A DNA stretch of 64,000 nt from Auanema rhodensis. Its lineage: Eukaryota; Nematoda; Chromadorea; Rhabditida; Rhabditidae. Location of the stretch: NCBI GenBank assembly GCA_964057225.1, contig OZ059897.1, forward strand, positions 4,030,001 through 4,094,000. The letters run 5' to 3'. The position numbers were made by a program, and so were the translations under genes. Numbering within the stretch: position 1 is the first letter of the stretch; each line of letters starts with the position of its first letter. Under the pieces are notes generated by a model. That model was given only the letters and a program-made list of their open reading frames with translations, did not search any database and had not been told where the DNA came from. Shown piece after piece: positions 63,748 through 64,000 of this stretch.

Positions 63748-64000
63748 ATGATTTTTTCGTTGAATAACATTGTCCATCGTCTTCGTCTTGAAAAAAGGAA
63801 TCTAAAAACATCTACTTTTTGTGAAATTATTTAGAAATTTTTCGGGAAAATTTTTGTCACAATGTTTTTGGAAGCAATGTTAAGTGTACATGGGAACTCA
63901 ACACACACTAATGCAATTTTTTTTCAAACGATCATAACTAATTTTTGTATAGAGCGTTTCTCAATGTAGTATAGTGCATTCGATGCGGATTTTTAAGCTG
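63748..64000. repeat. Partial class C unit with the extra-T haplotype at the right edge
   Basis: The unit starts as class C with gtcacaatg, then carries taagtgtac, acacacac and the eight-T run, the haplotype of the 352-bp units at 2319, 4427 and 5481. It is the only instance in the last 58 kb, and it is on a class C rather than a class B front, so it is a recombinant. The window ends inside it. Confidence 0.88.

Larger units (their letters stand above)
1..64000. repeat. Satellite DNA array, 351-bp unit, about 182 units head to tail
   Basis: The same 351-bp sequence recurs without interruption from the first to the last base, always in the same orientation. The phase is exact: the unit origin lies at 213 and again at 63397, which is 180 x 351 plus 4 bases. 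The 4 extra bases are accounted for by three units with one extra T (near 2490, 4600 and 5650) and one with an extra A (near 3770). Units differ by roughly a few percent, mostly at shared, recurring sites rather than private ones. Composition is about 31% G+C with long A and T runs, and CpG is not depleted. There is no unique flank, so the array extends beyond both ends. A large homogeneous array of this kind is typical of eukaryotic constitutive heterochromatin; centromere function is not shown by the sequence. Confidence 0.98.

Noticed and set aside
1-64000. CRISPR array
   Set aside because: Repeats are regular, but there are no unique spacers; the whole 351-bp unit repeats, composition is that of a eukaryotic satellite and no cas gene is present.
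1-64000. Telomeric repeats, tRNA, rRNA or transposon remnants within the array
   Set aside because: No TTAGG-type runs, no conserved RNA gene blocks and no non-satellite insertion were seen on either strand; the phase stays intact throughout.
1-64000. Naming a known satellite family or species
   Set aside because: The A/T-rich style and words like aaacgatcataac resemble insect satellites, but I cannot tie the unit to a published family without a database search.

Overview
The whole 64 kb window is one uninterrupted head-to-tail satellite DNA array. The unit is 351 bp, about 31% G+C (58 G and 51 C counted in the unit at 213-563). I count 181 complete units between 213 and 63747, with partial units at both window edges. 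All are in the same orientation. I see no gene, RNA gene, transposon, inversion, unique spacer or array boundary. The short open frames are by-products of the repeat. The organism is a eukaryote, most likely an invertebrate (insect-like is a guess): the unit at 213-563 has 11 CpG against about 8.4 expected from its base composition, so there is no sign of CpG loss through methylation. I cannot name a species or a published satellite family. Location in centromeric or pericentromeric heterochromatin is an inference from array size and organisation.

To describe the layout I set the unit origin just after the near-constant word ctgaagaa and class units by three short variable words: origin word / word after cgtt / word after catcgt. 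Class A = atgatt, gaaaaac, attcg. B = ttaatt, gaataac, ctttg. C = atgatt, gaataac, cttcg. D = atgatt, aaaaaac (G lost), attcg. E = taaatt, gaataac, ctttg plus a nine-A run. F = taaatt, gaaaaac, attcg. G = ttaatt, gaataac, attcg, preceded by gtaatcaac and usually gcggagttt. H = ttaatt, gaaaaac, attcg with a seven-A run. A' is class A preceded by gacatatg and tataccc; A'' has gacatatg with tatatcc. Most units also carry one of two linked forms further on: gtcaaaatg with tcaacat, or gtcacaatg with tcagcat.

Layout: 1-2106 is a 3-unit higher-order repeat (A-C-B) in two copies. 2107-7938 is a mixed left part with 352-bp units and a 3-unit duplication at 4076-6183. 7939-48654 is a long central domain built almost only from A, B, G, D, E and F units, mostly with the gtcacaatg/tcagcat form. 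It contains nested higher-order repeats: B-A-G trimers, a 7-unit repeat (30403-35316), a 4-unit repeat (37072-39528) and a 12-unit segment present at 14257-18468 and again at 25489-29700. 48655-64000 is a right part where C and D units and the gtcaaaatg/tcaacat form return, organised as 6-, 3-, 4- and 5-unit repeats and ending in single-unit tandem copies. The two outer parts share markers that are almost absent from the centre, which suggests later expansion of the centre inside an older array.

Nothing here works as a set of genes. The points of possible biological interest are a conserved hairpin-forming dyad whose commonest variant keeps G-U pairing, an incomplete hammerhead-ribozyme-like core in class A units, strict retention of the 351-bp length, and a detailed record of unequal exchange and gene conversion.
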